DNA from: Arcuatula senhousia
Lineage: Eukaryota > Mollusca > Bivalvia > Mytilida > Mytilidae
Assembly (NCBI GenBank): GCA_963971305.1
Contig: OZ020305.1
Span: 41,675,717-41,739,716, forward strand
Length of the DNA stretch: 64,000 nucleotides
Reading direction: 5' to 3'
In this document: piece by piece, positions 1 through 13,100 of the stretch
How the letters are laid out: each line of letters starts with the position of its first letter
Position numbering within the stretch: position 1 is the stretch's first letter
Position numbers and translations under genes: made by a program
Notes under the pieces: generated by a model
What the model was told of the DNA's origin: nothing
The model's database searches: none
Seen by the model: only the letters and a program-made list of their open reading frames with translations

Positions 1-1051
1 AGTAACTGCTTTATCGTGGGTGAGTAGTAAGGTCCTGAGTTGCTGAGCTAAGGACAAAACAGTAGAGTATTCCATTGTTATTTAGTATGTAGAAGTTGAA
101 CTTGGCAAATTGAAAGCAGAAAATGATATGACTCAAATAAGAGGTGATCCTGTATTTATGAAAATCTTTTTTACTCAAAATTTACTTGGCTTGGTGCTAG
201 CTTGCTATGTGTGTTCATAAAGCTCATTTCTTGTTTTGTGAGACCAAAGAAGCTGAATAAAAACAAAGCAATGTAATTGATCAATTATAAGACTTCAAAG
301 TAGTCAATCAATTAATGATTGGACTTCAAAGCAACCAATCAATTAGTGATGGGACTTCAAAACAACCATTCACTTAATGATAGGACTTTTAAGCAACAAA
401 TCAATTAATGATTGATTGGAGTTCAAAGCAACCAATTGATTAATGATTGGAGTTCAAAGCAACCAATCGATTAATGATTGGAGTTCAAAGCAACCAATAG
501 ATCAATAATTGCATGTCTGTAATATTTGTGTGTATATACAAAAAAATATCAACTACGAATTGAATGGAGTCTAAAATTTATTTTAATTAATGGTTAGACT
601 TTTTAACATTAAACAATTCATGAATGGACTTTAATTCCAATTTCAAATAATAATATGGTGCTTATTATACAGTCTATCAATTAATAAATTGAATCTAGAG
701 AAAAAGCAGAATTGAAAAAAAAGAACATTCAACCAGCTATTTGTAAATGTTTGAAATATGGAAAAAAGTTTTTGATAAAAGCTACATGTATCATTCAATG
801 TACTAAGAAATCTTCAAGTGATTTTATGTACATGAATTTCAAGGTATAAAAATGCTGTAGCTACAAATAAGAATAATGAGGATTATTTCAACATTTGTTA
901 ATTTAGAGAAGCACTTATTTGTCATACATGTATGACATTTTATAATTTGTTGGAAATAATTAATTATTTTTAGGTTAACAAACATAGGAAAACAAAGTTG
1001 TGAAATCTACTCCTGTTATTCTCATTTTTTATTTGTTTTGTATCATTTCAG
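1..1051. other. CHID1 intron (upstream part), no gene
   Basis: AT-rich intron sequence. Apart from the 31-bp tandem repeat at 291-511 nothing coding or structured was seen. The preceding exons with the signal peptide lie left of the window. Confidence 0.6.
291..511. repeat. 31-bp tandem repeat, about 7 copies
   Basis: Units start with GACTTCAAAG or GAGTTCAAAG and continue CAACCAATC-ATTAATGATTG. The period is 31 bp, with one unit carrying a 4-bp ATTG expansion. The three right-hand units (GAGTTC type) are more alike than the left ones, suggesting growth from that side. Confidence 0.85.
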
Positions 1052-1195
1052 TTTAAACCAGTCACAAATACAGTTATAGAAAGAGGACTTGTAAAAGAAG
1101 AAATCAAATTTAAGGATATATTGAAAGAATATGGGGCTTACAGTGTATCAAAAACAAGACTCTTCAAAGGAGACGTACTGGCTTATGTAACACCG
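1052..1195 (+). CDS. CHID1: CHID1 exon i
   Basis: Acceptor tttcag precedes 1052 and donor gtaaga follows 1195. It gives 48 whole codons, phase 0 at both ends, from [14 protein letters not shown] to GDVLAYVTP, which is the start of the first beta strand of the GH18 barrel. The residues before it lie outside the window. Confidence 0.9.
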
Positions 1196-4100
1196 GTAAG
1201 AGTAGCTGAGTAAAATAATTCTTAATCATTGTACATGTAAAAGTAAGTATAGGGGAATTTAAGTCTCAAAAATCATAAAAAAAAGAGACATAACAAGAAG
1301 AAATCAAAAACAGCACACTCAAATTATCATACAAAAACAACATATACAATGCAATCAAACAACAACTAGCTATAGAAACACAAAAGCAGTGCATGCATTG
1401 TGACAACCAGTAATTTGTTAGAGTTACCTCTCTTTGATTATGATAATTTGCAAATAGATGCTTATTGCTGGAAAATTCTGCCAATGGAAATTTTTTTATG
1501 GTCCAAAAAGATAAAATATGTCCAAATTTTCCATTTAAAACAAAAATAGTGACAGTTTACCTGGCTTTTTATTGCAATATCTGGGTTCTAAATTTGTCCA
1601 AATTATAATAGAATATTTAAGAAAGGCCAAAAATACATTGTATTATAAAAAGATAACACAAAAATTAGAATTAAGCACCATTTTATCATTACATTATCTC
1701 ACAAGCAGTTCCATAATATCATTTTTCTCATATTATATACAGTTTAACAGGATATAATGGGTCTTAACATTGTTCAACAAATAAATAGCAAACACAATAA
1801 ATGGTTTAGGAGAAAAAGTACAACTCTTCAGGGATAATTGTAACTAGCACTATGAATTTCTGGATTATGTTATAACTCCAGAGAAAACATATATTTAGTA
1901 TTTTCCCTTAAACAACAACAACAATTGCTGAATGTTAATTATAAATTGATAATGTTATTTTATGTTCTATATGTATTCTATCTATTCTATATATTGATAG
2001 TGGAATGGCCATGGATATGACATAGCTAAGACATTTAACCATAAGTTTAGTATGGTATCTCCAGTTTGGCTTCAGATCAAAAGAAGGCCTGGTGGATCTT
2101 ATCACGTACAAGGGGGACATGATATTGATTCAGGTCAGTAAAATTACAAAATATAATTTAATGATAACTTTTTTTTTCAAACCTTCAATTCTTTTTTCAT
2201 GCTTTTATAAAAGATGATGCTATATAAGTTGTTTGTAAGAAGCAAGGGAATATTAAATAGTACAAAACATTCTAGAAACTTAACCAAAGAAACAACATAA
2301 AAGTTTTTATCAAAGAACATCAACAAGTAATGCAGACTTTTGACAAAGAAAGAGGTAAATCAGGTGCTTAGAAACCTGTATTTGTTGTTTAACTTATTTT
2401 TTACCTTGTTTGAAATCAGGTTACGGTTATACAAATCTGTTAAAAGAAGGCAAAACAAACAAAAAACAAGCACAGCATAATTCAATAGGAACGTAAATGG
2501 CTAAAATAGATCCCATGAAAATAACCATCTAAGGGAATACATAGATATACACATTAATAAACTTTTAAAATGTAATCCACCAAAAAATTTTACACACTTT
2601 TTGTTACAAATTCACAAAAAAATTGCCAGTACAAAAATAAAATGCATGTGAAGAATTATTATTAGAATTTAAATGAATTGTTTTTTTTTTTAATTCTAAC
2701 TTAGTGAATAAAATCAAATTTATTTCCTCCAAAGATTAATCTTGAAACTTAGCTCAATTTATAAACCTTATAACCTAGTACCTCAAGAGAACAAATTTGT
2801 ACAGTAAAAACAATGAAAATAGGTAAAATATGTGATGAGCTAGCCACCTATACTTTCAAAACACATGTCATCTGTCTGTTCTATGTTGGTTTCCAGATGA
2901 TAACTAAAAATGCTGTAAGGGAATTCAAACCAAAAAATGCACAACTGTATAAGTACAATAAATTGAAGATTAATTTCAATTTTCAGCTAAATCTTTTTCC
3001 AGTTTTATAGGAAACAAGTGTTTTTTGTTTATTTTAAAGTGTAAGTTCGCGATTTTTTCATAATTTGTACATTGAAAGACTATCATATAAAAATAACTTT
3101 GGTGAAATTCCTAGCGCTCAAATATGCATAGTTAGGATAAAATTGGCTTTTGAAAGTAAAAAAATTCTATCCATGGAAGGTCACGTGATTTGTACTAGAT
3201 GGCGCTGCTCAAAGCCTGAATGTTGCATCCTATACCCATGTGGTATTTACCGATGTGTACCACAACGGACAATTTGAAATAATTATAATTAAGTCGGGAA
3301 TGATAAAATAAAAGTCAGTCTAATGATTGATTGTGAGACGTTAAAAAATGGTACCAATCGTTAAGTTCAGAATTTATTCGTAGAAAAATATAGTATTTTT
3401 AAATATTTTTTTTTGATTGGCCGTACAGACATTTTCGGAAAATATATATTTCAATTTTCAGTCTGTAGAATTGCCCTATACTATTTCTTTTATACATTCT
3501 GTTTAAAACTCATGGTTCCCTGACACCCTACTGGGATTACGTTGCATGATTCGTTTGAAGTGATATTATGACAAGTATTAGCTTTTAAGAAAAGCTTGCC
3601 TGACCTCAGTATATAATTATCATGTATAATGATTTTCAAATAGAACTCAACAGTATATGCAAAATCAATCAATCATTACCCTCTGACATCATTCTCGTGC
3701 ATCAAGCTCTACGCTGGTCAATAAATCAATTAAATACATGTCAAATTAACACACTTGATAGCTGTTCCAGTTAAATAGAATTTTAATTTACACTTATGAC
3801 CTACTTATTGTGTTGTTCGCTGGCTGACCTCATCGTTGCATGCTAATGTGTTTACATATTAAATACACTTTTATGACAATTAATATTCAACTGATAATAT
3901 ACGCAAAACAAAATTATTATGCATTTATGATGTGGTGCAAATTTAATTAATAGAATAAATAAATGATCATAAATTTATTAACTTCAGTAGGGCAATTTGT
4001 TTGTAATATAATGACAAACATTAAACTTGAGCTAATTAACACAGGCAGTAAAAGCACGCGCTGAAACGCAACCAGAAGCAAACCCATTTATCAAAAACCA

Positions 4101-7100
4101 GTTGAATGGCTCTTGTCAAATATCACAATGATTGACATCGTTTTTATTTACAGTGAATAATTTAAAACTTGGATGCAGGTACGGGTTCTGGTTACACATT
4201 TTAGCGGTACCTTCCTGACAGCAAACATGGCTGCCTCCATGTAACAACTAAATCTTATACTGCCTGACCCCAAGGGGTCAGGCAATAATAAGTCCTTCCG
4301 TGCAAACCATCGCACCACAGGGGCTTACTTATCGTTTTCTGTGTATAAGACTTTATTCCCTTCTACAAACCACTGGCACAACAGGGGTTCACCTGCCGTT
4401 TCCTGTGTATGTTTAGTACCCCCATGCAAACTATCGGCACAAAAGGGGTTTAATATTGTTTCCTGTGTATTAGAAGTTGACATTTACCTGGTTGGAATGG
4501 GTTCTAGAACACTTTCTTTTAACGAAAATCAACCCCTTTGGTCCACCAGTGTCGTTTGAACATTGAAGTGCGAAAATGTTAATAAGATTCCCTTTCTAAT
4601 TAAAAACATAATATGGAGTAGGCATTGCCTAAATGCGAGCATAGCCTGAAAATATGTGAAAAAATAAAAATGTGTAAAATGACAAAATTCATAAGTTTAT
4701 TTGGTAAACAAGTTTTTCCATTTCTAAAAATCTTTTTCATATATATTTTTTATTCATATTAATTTGTTCTAAATGTCGACATTCAGGGCTATCGCTATCA
4801 TTTAATTTACAATATTTCCATTTGCTTATTTTGGGGCGAGATGGTATGGGGCGATTAAGCTTCGAGACACGTTAGTTTCGTACGTGCATATAACAAAGAC
4901 GAAACGAGCAGCTTATGTGTATTTATTATTTCAAGAATATTATTTTCTTGTAAAAAGCGCAATTTATTATTTTTTTAAGCATTATTTCTTTTGTCATAAA
5001 TTATTTTAGCATTCACTCCGGACCTGTAAAAATAATAACCCTTTCCGGACCATAAAAAATCTAAATCAGCATTAGCAAATTTCTCGCGGAAACAAATACC
5101 GTAGAGCTCTCCGCTCTCTTGAGCTGTGGTGGGTGTGTCTAAAGCGGGTTGCGTGACTTACTTACTTGACTTATTCCACTTCGTCCATGGGTGGACATAG
5201 GGCGACTACAACTCCCTTCCAGCTGGCTCTGTCCTTTGCCTTTGTCTTCGCCTCATTCCAGGTCATTCCGATCTTCTTTAGTTCAGCAGTGTTACCCCTA
5301 CGCCAGGTGTTTTTTGGCCTACCCCTCTTGCGTTGTCCCTGAGGGTTCCAATCTAGAGCTTGCCTTGTAATGTTTGTTTCTGGTTTTCTTAGTGTGTGTC
5401 CAATCCATTTCCATTTTCTATTTCTTATCACTTTTTCTATTGGTTCCTGTTTTGTTTTCTTCCAAAGTTCTATGTTGCTAATTTTTTCTGGCCACCTTAT
5501 ACCAATGATGTTTCGGAGGCATTTGTTTACAAATACCTGGAGAGATTTGATGGATGTAACAGTTTCTCTCCAGGTTTCACATCCATATAGGAGGACAGAT
5601 TTTACATTGCTGTTAGATATTTTGATCTTTGTTGCTGTTCTTAGTGTTCTGCTTTTCCATACAGGCTTAAGAATAGAACATGCCTGTAGTGCTTTTTTCT
5701 TTCTTGCTTGAATGTCTTCATCAGTACCCCCAGTTGTACTAATTATGCTGCCAAGATAGGTGAAGTTGTCAACATTTTCTATAAATGCATTGTTGACCAT
5801 GATAGAAGTATTTTGATTTGCATTTATTCTCATTGTTTTTGTTTTGCTGGAATTGATGTAAAGACCGGTTCTTTTAGATGTTTCTTCAAGTTGGCTTGCT
5901 TGACGTTGAGAATCTTGAAGGCAATGTGATAGTGTGCAGATATCATCTGCAAATTCAAGATCTTCTAAACGTGATGTAAAAGTCCAATTGATTCCATGTG
6001 GTGTTTCGTATGCTGTTTTCCCGATCCAGTCAATAACAATCAGGAAAAGAAGGGGGGAGAGGATGCATCCTTGTCGAACTCCAGTTGTAACAGGAAATGG
6101 ATCAGTCAATGTGCCTGAATGTATGACTTGGCAAGAAAATCCATCATACAGTAGTTTTATCATTGTTATGATCTTCAAAGGAACTCCATAATGTGCAAGA
6201 ATCTTCCAGAGAACTTGATGGTCTATGCTGTCAAAAGCTTTTTGGAAATCGACAAAATTTAGATATAGAGATGATTGCCACTCAATAGTTTGTTCGATGA
6301 TGACTCTGAGTGTTGCTATTTGGTCTACATAGGAGCGTTCTTGCCTAAATCCAGCCTGTTCATCTCTCATTTGTTTGTCTACTTCATTCTTCATTCTTTT
6401 TAGGATGATACTACACAGAACTTTGCTAGGAATTGACAAAAGAGTTATTCCTCTCCAGTTGTTGCAGAGAGATTTGTCTCCTTTTTTGGGGAGTTTTATG
6501 AGAAGTCCTTTTTTCCAGTCTTCTGGTATCTTTTCCTCTACCCAAATCTGATTTAACAAGTTCTGTAGACGTTTAATTTCTTTAATATCCATAGCTTTTA
6601 AAGCCTCTGGTGGGATGTTGTCGATGCCAGCTGCTTTTCCATTTTTAAGCTGTTTAATTGCATATGTTACCTCTGCTTCTGATATTTCATTCACATTAAT
6701 GTTAAGTGTTGGCCCTGCATCTAGTAATGGTGGATTGGTGGGTGGTGGTCTGTTTAATACCTCTTCAAAGTGTTCCTTCCATCTGTTTAATTGATCTTCT
6801 AATTTGGTTAAGACAGTGTTGTTTTTTGTCTCTGACTGGCATGTTTTGGTTTGATGTTTTTCCACTGAGTTGCCTAGTGATATTGTACAGTGTTTTAATG
6901 TCACCTTTTCCACATGCAGTCTCTGCTTCCTCTGCAAGTGTTTCAGCATAGTTCCTTTTATCCTGCTTGCAACTTTTCTTTACTTCTTTGTCTTTTGTGC
7001 TATAACTATCTTGCAATGTTTTCTTTCTAAGTCTTGTTGTAGCACCCATAAGTCTTTCTTTGATTTCTCTTCTTTCATCTATAAGGGCCCAAGTTTTGGC

Positions 7101-10100
7101 AGACATCCATTTCTTTCGTTTTGATTGAATGAACCCCACTGTTTCTTCACATGTTTTGATGATGGCATCTTTGGTGTTTTCCCATTTGTCTTCAATACTG
7201 CTTAGATTGTCTGCTTCTAGATCAGCAAGACAGTTGAATCTGTTTTTCAGAGTTATTTGAAAATCTTTCACTACTTCTGGTTGTTTAAATTTTACTACAT
7301 TAAATTTCCTTTTTGTTGTTTCTCTTTTTGAGGTTGACAGCAGTTTGAGCTGGATTTTGCCGATAAGTAAGTGGTGGTCTGATGATGCATCAGCTCCTCG
7401 TTTAACTCTAACATCTTGTAGTGATGATTTCCATCTATTACTAATTGCAATATGGTCAATTTGATTTTCTGTATCACCGTCAGGTGATACTCATGTAGTT
7501 TTATGACAGGTTTTATGGTCATACCAAGTGCCTCCAATCACAAGGTTGTTGATAGCACAAAAGTCAGCAAACATTTCACCGTTTTCATTTATTTGCCCTA
7601 TCCCATGCAAACCTATCTCTTGTTCTCTTCTACTTCTATTTTGTCCAACTTTTGCATTCACATCTCCCACAACAATTAAGATGTCTCTTTTTGGAACTTT
7701 ATCAATAGCTGATTGTAGTGCATTGTAAAATTCATTTTTGTCTTCTTCATCTGCATTGTTTGTAGGGGCATATACTTGTATAATAGATGTTTTCTGGAAT
7801 TTAGTATCAAATCTTGCTGAGATGATTCTAGCAGAGATAGGGTTCCATTCTAGAAGCGATTTTTTGGCTTTCCTGGTCAACATAAATCCAACTCCTTTTT
7901 CATGTATATCATTTTCATTTGGATTACCAGAGTAAATGATGGTGTGACCTGATGATAGTGTAGTCATACCAAATGTGTTCCATCTAACTTCATTTAATCT
8001 TACATTCAGATATATTGATGATGTCCTTTCTATCAATAACACTTCATTTGGTAGTTGGATTCCTTCAATATATCCTCCGGAATTGGAGATTAAAGAGACC
8101 ACCGAATCTAATTGCTTCACGTCTTTCTTGGATTTGCACCTCGAATTTGACCCAGGTGGTCATCTCAGTACAAAAATTTACGATAAACGAGACGATTTTA
8201 ATTTTCAAATTATTAATTTTCCTAATCTACAGAGCAATATACCTACTTCTCCTGCATACGGTGTTTATATTTCTCAACTTATTCGATATGCCAGAGCTTG
8301 CACACATTTCACAGATTTTTTGATCAGACACCGGTTTCTTCGTGACCGACTTTTGAAGCAGGGCTATAAGAAAATACGTCTCATACGATCACTAAAAAAA
8401 TTCTTTCTTCGTTATCAGCCAGTAGTAAAAAAGTTCAAAATTGAGTTAAAAGATATGATAGTTAATTGTTTTAATTAGTGTTTGACTGGTGTGCTGTACT
8501 GAGATGATCACCTCAATATCCCTATTGTGTCTCACAACTATGTTGTGTTCTATGGTCATTACCGGATCCTAAGATCGCAATGGAAGAGGGAGGTTTGGCG
8601 CCATAAAACCTGGTTTAACCCACCATTTCGTTTGATATGCCTGTACCAAGTCAGGACCATTGCGATCCACCAGTTCTCCGGTATGACTGGTTCGTTTTTG
8701 TCATTTTCTCTGGACTATGAGATTGATCATTCAAGTTCGGTAGTTTTGTTATTACCTTTATTCACCTAGTCCAAGGATTTCAATGTTATATCTGTCCATT
8801 TCTTTTGCAGCTTGCAAGCTTTTACCACATTGGTACATTGTTCTGATGTTCCAAGTACCAATTCTAGTTGGATGTTTGGCAGAGAACAACTTCATCGGCT
8901 TTCGCGTCATATGTTGTCCTCTTTGTCAAAAATTATTATTGTCCTCTTTCTCAAGTCGTTGACGAGTCAGAGGATTAGCATTTGTAGTCGTTTCTGTAAC
9001 CATTTAGATCCACTAGTGGGGGGTTAGCCCTCTAGTTTCAGCCTTTTGTAATGTGGTGGTCAGCAACTCCCTCACATGGTTTTATATCAGAGTTTGCTCT
9101 CCTAGATAGGTTCCCAACCAAGGGTGACAGTTCCTTTCTAACTGGTTTTATATCAGAGTTTGCTCTCTTACACAGGTCCCATCCAAGGGTATGACCCCTG
9201 TCTGGCCAGCTATTTAACCCATAGATGGGGCAAGGTTGATGAGTGCTAGGGCATGTCCACACGCCGGTGGGCCTACACACTACATCTCTAGGGCCCTTGC
9301 TGCTCCGAGATCCCCTTCAATTTAGCCTGGGATGCTAGACCCCAGTTACCGTGTGCTGCCACGAGGAGGCATTGAAGGAGTCTTGGTAGTATAGAGGCTA
9401 TGTACTGGCAGGGAAAGATTTACGCACTCGACTCGCCCTTTCACCTACAAGTAGGTTAGCCAGCGGCAACAGAGATCTAGAGACGTTCGAACTCTGCCAC
9501 ACTAGACGCATATTACTACCCACAGTGCATGCAAATGCACTATCAACACACAAAGCGGGTTGCGTGCTGCAAGGAAATCTTTGATTGGAGGAGCACCTTA
9601 ATTGATCTATGATATCTGTCAATTATACCTGTAATTAACCAATGGGGCGTGGCAGATCGTCACCTGTGTATTCATCAAGAACTGAATTTATTGTCTTAAA
9701 TATTTGAAAAAGGATTGAAAACTAGGGCTACTGTGTCAATAAATATTTCAGATTATTTACTATTTGGAATTATAATTAATTATTTTAAAACAATTTAAGG
9801 TTAAGTAAACTATTATCTTGCTATTTTGATAAAAAAAAACCGCGGGATTAAAAAAATTATCAATGCCAAATTATTCATATTTCAAATCATTGTTATGATC
9901 GACAACATGGCCTTATGTTACAAATATTGCCAATTGGTTAATGTATTTATCATTGGAGATGTGACGTCACATCTCTAATTGAGCTATCCCACAATTCATC
10001 ATTGTTCATAGCATGGATGGGCCCATATGGTCTTGTGTATTGGAATAAAATTATGAATATCTTTCTTGATATACCGGTATCGTTTTCAATGCCCAAACCC

Positions 10101-13100
10101 GGCATGATGCCTACTCTCATTATAATAAATCAAATAAACTAATAACTCAAAAATCGCGAACTTACACTTTAAAGGGTATCATAAAATGTACTATTATAGC
10201 CTTATTATGAAGCCTGCAACCTGTTGAAAAGCGACATAAAGGAGTCACTTTGACACTATCAGTCCTCTTGCATCCTACGTCTTGCTGCGTCACAAAAATT
10301 TCCATCACAGTTTTCTGGGCAACTACAAGTCACAACCTCTTGATATTTGGTATGTAACTTTGTCTATAGTACTATATGGTTTTAAAGCAAGTTTATGCCG
10401 TAACTCATCTACTTCCTGTTTACCGAATATCTTAAGACACAGGCGACATACGTTGTCCATGGAAGACCGCCATTCTTAGGCTTTAGATATTTTACTATTT
10501 TTTTTAATTTGTAGGGTGGGTGAATGAAGTTCAAGAAGGCAGTGTGAAAATGGGTTTGTATCATTATAAAAAGGAAAAATATTATTGCATATTACACAAT
10601 TTTATTTAATATATGCCACCCTCAAGCAAAGCTTGGGGGATATATCAGAATCGGTGCATTTCATTTGAGCGAATTGATATTTCAATTGAGCGAAAAAAAA
10701 GTTTCATTTGAGCGAAATAATTTTTTCATTTGAGCGAATTTTTTTACAGGTAAATTACAGATAAATTTTGCTTTTACTGGTAATTTTTTAGAAAATTTTC
10801 CTTAGTATTATTAGGGAAATATTTGTAGATAGAACAAATATGTAAACAATATGTTTATTAAAATAATTTTTCACTTGCTAAAAAAAAATCTGTCAGATAC
10901 CAACTTTGAAATGTGAGCACTATGTGTTAACGTCAAGACTTACTTGATCATTTTACAAGTCAACGCAAGCAACAAATTTGTACCCGAGCATCGAATCTAG
11001 TAATTTGGTCACTATCAGTCAACAGTGTATTTCTGATAAGTGTCTATCGAAAATTCAATCTTTTTAATAGATAGAAATGAAAATATTAATGAAATCAAGG
11101 TACTGAAACTGTGAATCGAATATTTGTTCCACAACCACTACATCTGATTTAATATAAAAATAAAATATTTCAAATGTTATTTAAGTAAAGCATATTTATG
11201 CAAGTTTAAGTTCTCTTCTCTCTCTCTCTCTTTTGTACAAATTTTATAGTCATTTATCTATATTTACCTGGAAAAATATTCGCTCAATTGAAATAGAAGA
11301 AATCGCTCAAATGAAAACAGGGGTCATTTTCAAATTCGCTCAAATGAAATGCGCCCATCAGAATGCCCTTGTCTGTCGGTCGGTCCATCCATATGTCCAC
11401 ATATCTTATAAACACCTCATAGATTTTGATGAAACTTGGTTTTAAAACATTCATCAAAGCAGCTTGGTTTTTAATAAAATATTTATCAAAGTCTTATACA
11501 TGTATATCTTTATGTCTATCTGATTTGCCAGGTATATTATCTATTATACATACTTTTTACCAAACTGAAGTAAAATGAAAAGAACAAGCTCAAAGCTCAA
11601 ATATGCCATTTGTTATGCTTGCATGCTTATTTGCCAAAATGTTTTCTTATGAACATGATATTTGTACATTGTGGGCCATTTATTGTCCAATTAATTTTCA
11701 AGATTATTTACTAAAAATGTTATTTTACAGTGTAAATTAACACAAACCTTTGTATTTTCCATGCCAATAGTACCTAGAATTCTATTTGATGGCTGGTCTA
11801 TGAAGGACTTTGAAGCTACGATTTCCAGTGAAGATAACATAGAAGACTGTATAGAGACAATGTTAAAATTTACTAAGGTAAATATTGGTCTGAGATAATT
11901 TAGGTGTCTAACACCTAAGAAATGTGCTTCAGGATGTTTGCTACTATTATTGAATATAAATGGGTTTCAAATGAAAAGATAATAGTAAAGGTATTAAATA
12001 AGCAAAAAATTTTGACAGATTCAAGACCTCGTTTTCAAAATAATTGATGTTAAAGTTTTGGGTGGAAAGTTTTTTTCTGACTTTTTCATAGGTTTGGCAA
12101 AAGCTGTACATATCTGTTAAAACCCATGACAGAATAAATAGGATTTGATCAAGACATACATAAAAAGAAAATAGGGGTTTCATGGACAAAAATCCTAACC
12201 ATATTTTGATGGTAAAAACCAGAAAATTCTTAAAAAATGATAGAAATCCCCTAAACAAGACCAGGTTAATTTGGTTATTTGGTTAATTCCATTAGTGTCT
12301 TTTACTACATGTGGAATATTCTATTTAGTAGGATCCCCCTTTACAATGGATTGTCCCACTGGATGTGTATTTTCCTGAGCTTTAAGTAGCATGATTACAA
12401 TTCAATGGGAATGTTTAACTGTAACTGTAACCTTTGACGAGTTTATTTTACAATAACTCAGCCATGAGTTATGTTTATTTGATATTTCTTAATTTGAGTT
12501 TACTTAAGTTCTGCTCAAACATGACTATGATGTGACTAATTCAATATAGAGTTGAATACTACTTAAGTGTTAAACTAAGTTTCATTTAAATACAAGTTCA
12601 TGAATAAATCTGTTAATCTGAAATAAGTTCACTTCATCATTAATGTAAGTCACTAATTGATTGATCAGAGTTATAGCAGCTAGGTTTTATCACAAATGAA
12701 CTGGTCCAAAATGTTATCATGAACTGATCCAGATTTTAACTGTTTTATGACTCATGGACTGATCCAAAATGATAGTGCTAAGGCTGCACTTACAAAATTT
12801 GGACTAATCCAAATATAATGATAAAATCTATAATTGCTTATGGAATGGTCCAAAATGTCCAAGTGGATATTGCATGAATTTAGCATTGACGTTCCAGTTT
12901 AAGATCTTTAGGTGTTTGATTTTTGCATGTAACTATTTGTTTTTTTTAGCTCACCTGGACCTCTTACCATCACCAGTGTCATCGTCGTCGGTTAACAATT
13001 TTTCAAAAATCTTCTCCTCTGAAACTACAGAACAGAATTTAATGAAACTTGGTATGAATGATCCTTAGGGTATCCTGCACCAAACTTTTGGTCCAATTTT

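Larger units (their letters stand above)
5171..8910 (-). pseudogene. LINE endonuclease-reverse transcriptase ORF, disabled by an insertion, a nonsense codon and a frameshift
   Basis: The start is ATG at 8908-8910 and TWNIRTM opens the endonuclease. EVRWN resumes at 7991 after the inserted fragment. The endonuclease continues with [19 protein letters not shown] and, past the stop, [14 protein letters not shown] and SSDHHLL. RT motifs are [40 protein letters not shown] and LEFADDI (the FADD box). The C-terminus has [12 protein letters not shown] and ends with stop at 5171-5173. Three lesions are seen: the insertion at 7992-8760; TGA at 7491-7493 in a TTW context, so probably a former Trp; and one extra base in the T-run 6822-6827. 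Removing the insertion and that base gives about 990 codons in frame, a normal single-ORF length. The copy is dead. Confidence 0.87.
5156..9550 (-). mobile_element. Non-LTR retrotransposon (LINE, APE-type endonuclease + RT), apparently full length, interrupted
   Basis: An exact 15-bp target duplication AAAGCGGGTTGCGTG flanks it at 5141-5155 and 9551-9565. Read on the minus strand, the 5' end is at 9550. A ~640-nt 5' UTR, one long endonuclease-RT frame (8910-5171) and a very short 3' UTR end in a TAAG-repeat tail (5156-5166). Short tandem-repeat tails instead of poly(A) occur in RTE-like clades, but I assign the clade only tentatively. It sits inside the TTAA transposon and is itself split by a Penelope-like fragment. 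Confidence 0.88.
3038..10168. mobile_element. Non-autonomous DNA transposon with 20-bp TIRs and TTAA target duplication, split by a LINE
   Basis: The left end 3038-3057 reads AGTGTAAGTTCGCGATTTTT. The right end 10149-10168 is its exact reverse complement. Both are flanked by TTAA (3034-3037 and 10169-10172). TTAA duplication is typical of piggyBac and Kolobok superfamilies; the terminal bases do not decide between them. Removing the LINE and one target copy leaves about 2.7 kb with no transposase-like frame, so it is probably a long non-autonomous copy. The interior also holds a family-J hairpin repeat at 4261. Confidence 0.75.

Noticed and set aside
5370..7124. Plus-strand open frames of 64-113 codons across this region
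   Set aside because: They are antisense shadows of the LINE RT frame and show no domain of their own.
7295..7537. Separate small gene between the endonuclease and RT frames
   Set aside because: The true LINE frame continues after a single TGA at 7491-7493; this ORF is an out-of-frame shadow.
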